NCBI GenBank assembly: GCA_028716765.1
Contig: JAQUPC010000100.1
Location: 1 to 7,776, forward strand
Length of the DNA: 7,776 nt
Origin: Alphaproteobacteria bacterium
Lineage (GTDB): Bacteria; Pseudomonadota; Alphaproteobacteria; UBA9219
Direction: 5' to 3'
In this document: positions 5,691 through 7,776 of the stretch, piece by piece
Layout of the letters: each line of letters starts with the position of its first letter
Position numbering within the stretch: the first letter of the stretch is position 1
The notes under the pieces: generated by a model
Told to the model about the DNA's origin: nothing
The model's database searches: none
What the model saw: the letters and a program-made list of their open reading frames with translations, nothing else
Translations under genes and position numbers: made by a program

Positions 5691-6869
5691 TCAAAAAACC
5701 GGCAAATCCGGCTCATCGTTGGCTGCTATAGCCATGCCTTCGACTTCGATCAGCCAGTCGGGGCGGCAGACCGCGCCTTCGACGATAATGTAAGGAATTG
5801 AGGCAAAGCGCTCGTTCATATAGGCGTCGATGCGTGCATGATCCGCCGGATCGCGCAAATAGACGATCATGTGCATCATATCGTCGATTGTGGCGCTGCC
5901 CGCGCGCAAGAGGGCGTCGACGTTGCCGAACATGCGCTCGGCCTGGCGCATGACGTCCCCGTCATAGTACATGGTTTTGCCGGTGCCATCGATGCTGGCC
6001 GTGCCGGAGATGATATGAAGGGCCCGGTCGGCCCAAGCGACGCGTGTGCCGCGCTCGAAGTTCACGTTGTAAACCTCCGTACGGCTGAGGCGGGAATAAT
6101 CGTTGAGGTAGGTCATCTGTCCCGGCTTGAGGTCGGGAACCGAGTAGGCGTCCATCGACATAAGGTCGAACTGATGCTCGCAGGCGCCCTCGATCCCGGT
6201 GCTGGCGATGGTGTGGGTTTTCGAGCCCAGACCTTCTTTCGCGAAAACTTCGTAACGCGCGTTGACCATGCCGCGGTAAAAGGCATCCACGTTTTTCATA
6301 AAGATCCACGTCCGGACGCAATGATCGCGCAGATTGGCTTTCTGGCTCGTGAGCGATTCAATCAGATCCTTGAAAGCCTCGTGCGTTTGCACCTCGACCG
6401 GCGAAGTGGCGGCGTGCGCCCCGGCGCACAGGCATGTGCTCCAAAGATGGCGGATGTTGTTCTTTTCAACCAGAACATGGCTGTCCGAAGAACGGGTCGA
6501 TTTCAAGCGGCGCTTTTTAAGAGGGCCCGCGCTTTCGATATGATAGGCTAAAAGCCCGATTTTCGAGCCGGGCAGGGGCGGCTGCTGGACAATGGAAACG
6601 GCAACGGGATTTTTGCGCGGGTCGCCCATCAAGCCGGTTTGGCGCACTACGGGCGCCTGATTGATCGCGTCGCTCAGAAAAATACGGCGGAAAATAGCCG
6701 TTTCAGGCGCGAGGCCTAACGTCTTTTGCGCTTCGGCGTAACGTTCCTCGATTTGAGCAATCTGGTCGGCCAGCGCGCCCCGGCCATCCGTGCCGATCAC
6801 CATAAAATGCTCGGCTCCGCCGCTTTTGCCGCGAAAGCTTTTGATCCTAATGCCGCCGTTGTCCTTCAT
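5691..6869 (-). CDS. Multi-module YjgF/RidA-family protein with chorismatase-like layout
   Basis: This 392-residue protein is about three times the size of single-domain RidA. The C-terminal part (about 278-383) is a clear YjgF/RidA domain: LHIISGTASIDG, a helix with RQAERMFGNVDALLRAG, MIVYLRDPADH, and the closing VCRPDWLIEVEGMAI with R369 at the place of the RidA catalytic Arg. The middle (about 131-228) is a second, divergent module with RTWIFMKNVDAFYRGMVNAR, followed by ASTGIEG. The first ~85 residues look like a further degenerate module. This layout, with an Arg-Trp middle segment, a TGI loop and a terminal RidA domain, recalls chorismatases (FkbO/Hyg5/XanB2), which split chorismate to hydroxybenzoates or dihydroxy-cyclohexadienoate. 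A RidA-type imine/enamine deaminase or a non-catalytic member is also possible. The ATG at 6869 has AAGGA (6879-6883) 9 nt upstream, and a good promoter lies before it. Confidence 0.75.
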   Translation of the reverse strand: MKDNGGIRIKSFRGKSGGAEHFMVIGTDGRGALADQIAQIEERYAEAQKTLGLAPETAIFRRIFLSDAINQAPVVRQTGLMGDPRKNPVAVSIVQQPPLPGSKIGLLAYHIESAGPLKKRRLKSTRSSDSHVLVEKNNIRHLWSTCLCAGAHAATSPVEVQTHEAFKDLIESLTSQKANLRDHCVRTWIFMKNVDAFYRGMVNARYEVFAKEGLGSKTHTIASTGIEGACEHQFDLMSMDAYSVPDLKPGQMTYLNDYSRLSRTEVYNVNFERGTRVAWADRALHIISGTASIDGTGKTMYYDGDVMRQAERMFGNVDALLRAGSATIDDMMHMIVYLRDPADHARIDAYMNERFASIPYIIVEGAVCRPDWLIEVEGMAIAANDEPDLPVF

Positions 6870-6928
6870 TGCGTTCTATCCTTATTTGCAACAGCTGTTA
6901 AAACGTTTCTCGTTCAAGGGCAACCAAA

Positions 6929-6960
6929 GCGTATTTATACGCTAACCCGCCGCAGGTCAA
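6929..6960 (-). promoter_or_regulatory. Promoter of the RidA-like gene with dyad over the -10 box
   Basis: On the minus strand TTGACC (6955-6960) is followed after 15 nt by TATAAA (6934-6939); a 17-nt spacing would use TAAATA instead. The -10 is embedded in a perfect dyad, GCGTAT-tt-ATACGC (6929-6942), which could be an operator. Transcription would start near 6926 and give a leader of about 57 nt, which also contains the 10-bp palindrome AACAGCTGTT (6890-6899). No TTGAT-N4-ATCAA Fnr box was found in this gap. Confidence 0.5.
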
Positions 6961-7001
6961 AATCAAGAGTTTATAAGCGCGCGGGACGGATTAGCGGCGG
7001 A

Positions 7002-7776
7002 CTAACCGGCTTTATTTTCCCGGACCTTGCGCGCTTCGGCTTGCGGGCAGGCGGGGGAACCGGCCAGATCGCATTTGAAGGCCGTATCGGCCTCGCAATA
7101 GTCGCATAGGGCATAAGGCTCGGGCAAAACGATCTGATTTCTTTCGATCCGGAATCCTTCGGCGCGGAAGTTTTTCAGAATCCGCGAGAACGTTTCGGGC
7201 TTGATGCCGAGATAGGCGGCGATCAGGGATTTTTCGAAAGGCAGGACAAGCGGTGGTCCGCCGATGCCCGTCTCGAGAGTCAGGTTCAGCAAAAAAGAGC
7301 CGACCCTGTGCTGCGCGCTGCGGAGCGTGCGTTGCTCAAAGTGATTTATCAGCCTTTGGGCGCGCCGCGCCGAGGCCGCCAGCATGTTGAGGGCGAGTTC
7401 CTTGTTCTGGGCGACGTATTCGCGCATGACCCCGGAAGGAAACGTCAAGAGCTTTACTTTCGAGATCGCTTTCGCGCTGACGGGGGAGGGGCCCGGCTGC
7501 AGGATATCGGTGCCCAGAACGTGCTCACGGCGTCCGAGAATCTGCAGGATCGATTCCTCGCCTTCGGCCGTGCTTTTGTAGATTTTCACCCATCCGTCGA
7601 GAATGATGGAAAAGCGCCCGGCCGGTTCGCCCTGGGTGAGAAAGATGCTCCCCTTGTCGTGATGCACGAGGCGGGCGGAGCGTAAAAGTTCGCGCAAGAC
7701 GGTGGCGTTGAAATCCCTGAAAAGCGGCAGCGCCCTGATGACATCGAGATGCCCTTCGACATCGGAACCGAGCCCC
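7002..7776 (-). CDS. Crp/Fnr-family transcriptional regulator, 5' end outside window
   Basis: 257 codons are visible. The frame stays open to the right edge, and the upstream residues (LPLFRDFNATVLRELL) are typical of the family's N-terminus, so the TTG at 7697 is not the true start. Residues 26-130 form the cyclic-nucleotide-binding-type beta barrel (KGSIFLTQGE, FSIILDGWVKIY). A long dimer helix (about 118-150) follows, then the winged HTH with LIAAYLGIKPETFSRILKNF (184-203). E193, S197 and R198 match the E-x3-S-R recognition helix of Fnr, which suggests TTGAT-type half-sites. The C-terminal tail is unusual: C224-x2-C227-x7-C235-x7-C243, the only cysteines in the visible part, where a metal or redox centre might sit. 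Classical Fnr uses N-terminal cysteines. The stop is TAG, 132 nt before the RidA-like gene, which it may control. Confidence 0.9.
   Translation of the reverse strand, partial: GLGSDVEGHLDVIRALPLFRDFNATVLRELLRSARLVHHDKGSIFLTQGEPAGRFSIILDGWVKIYKSTAEGEESILQILGRREHVLGTDILQPGPSPVSAKAISKVKLLTFPSGVMREYVAQNKELALNMLAASARRAQRLINHFEQRTLRSAQHRVGSFLLNLTLETGIGGPPLVLPFEKSLIAAYLGIKPETFSRILKNFRAEGFRIERNQIVLPEPYALCDYCEADTAFKCDLAGSPACPQAEARKVRENKAG

Noticed and set aside
4616..5731. Plus-strand open frame of 371 codons across both oxygenase genes
   Set aside because: It is antisense to two clear 2OG oxygenases with intact motifs, is rich in Arg/Val/Ala typical of a GC-driven shadow frame, and has no recognisable domain.
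7002..7697. TTG at 7697 as start of the Crp/Fnr regulator
   Set aside because: The frame stays open to the window edge and the upstream residues match the family's N-terminus, so the gene is cut by the edge rather than starting there.

Overview
All recognisable genes in this window lie on the minus strand, so transcription runs from high to low coordinates. The combination points to an alphaproteobacterium of moderate GC content. It includes a CspA-type cold shock protein with the ERAGLS signature common in that class, a Crp/Fnr regulator, and an intergenic palindromic repeat with CGTCATTGCGA-type ends. The lineage is an inference, because there is no rRNA or other strong marker gene here.

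In transcription order, the right edge holds a Crp/Fnr-family regulator whose 5' end lies outside the window and which carries an unusual C-terminal four-cysteine cluster. After a promoter-bearing gap comes a 392-residue protein built from YjgF/RidA-like modules, with an overall layout reminiscent of chorismatases (FkbO/Hyg5/XanB2). A hairpin-containing gap follows, then two tightly spaced, distantly similar 2-oxoglutarate/Fe(II) dioxygenases. The regulator, the RidA-like protein and the two oxygenases could form a small modification or biosynthetic cassette, but their substrates cannot be read from sequence.

A nested palindromic repeat of about 118 bp fills the space between the second oxygenase and a LigT-like 2H phosphoesterase. 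The phosphoesterase lacks a visible Shine-Dalgarno sequence. Next comes an intact glycogen/alpha-glucan phosphorylase (glgP) with a strong ribosome site and a possible out-of-frame C-terminal tail. It is followed by a cold shock protein gene with a long leader and a clear intrinsic terminator. At the left edge, the first 13 codons of a gene that looks like queD (6-carboxytetrahydropterin synthase) are visible with a good ribosome site and promoter candidate.

glgP (storage-glucan breakdown), csp (RNA chaperone) and queD (queuosine/pterin path) look like independent housekeeping units. No tRNA, rRNA, CRISPR array or transposase gene was seen. Long plus-strand open frames are antisense shadows of the minus-strand genes.
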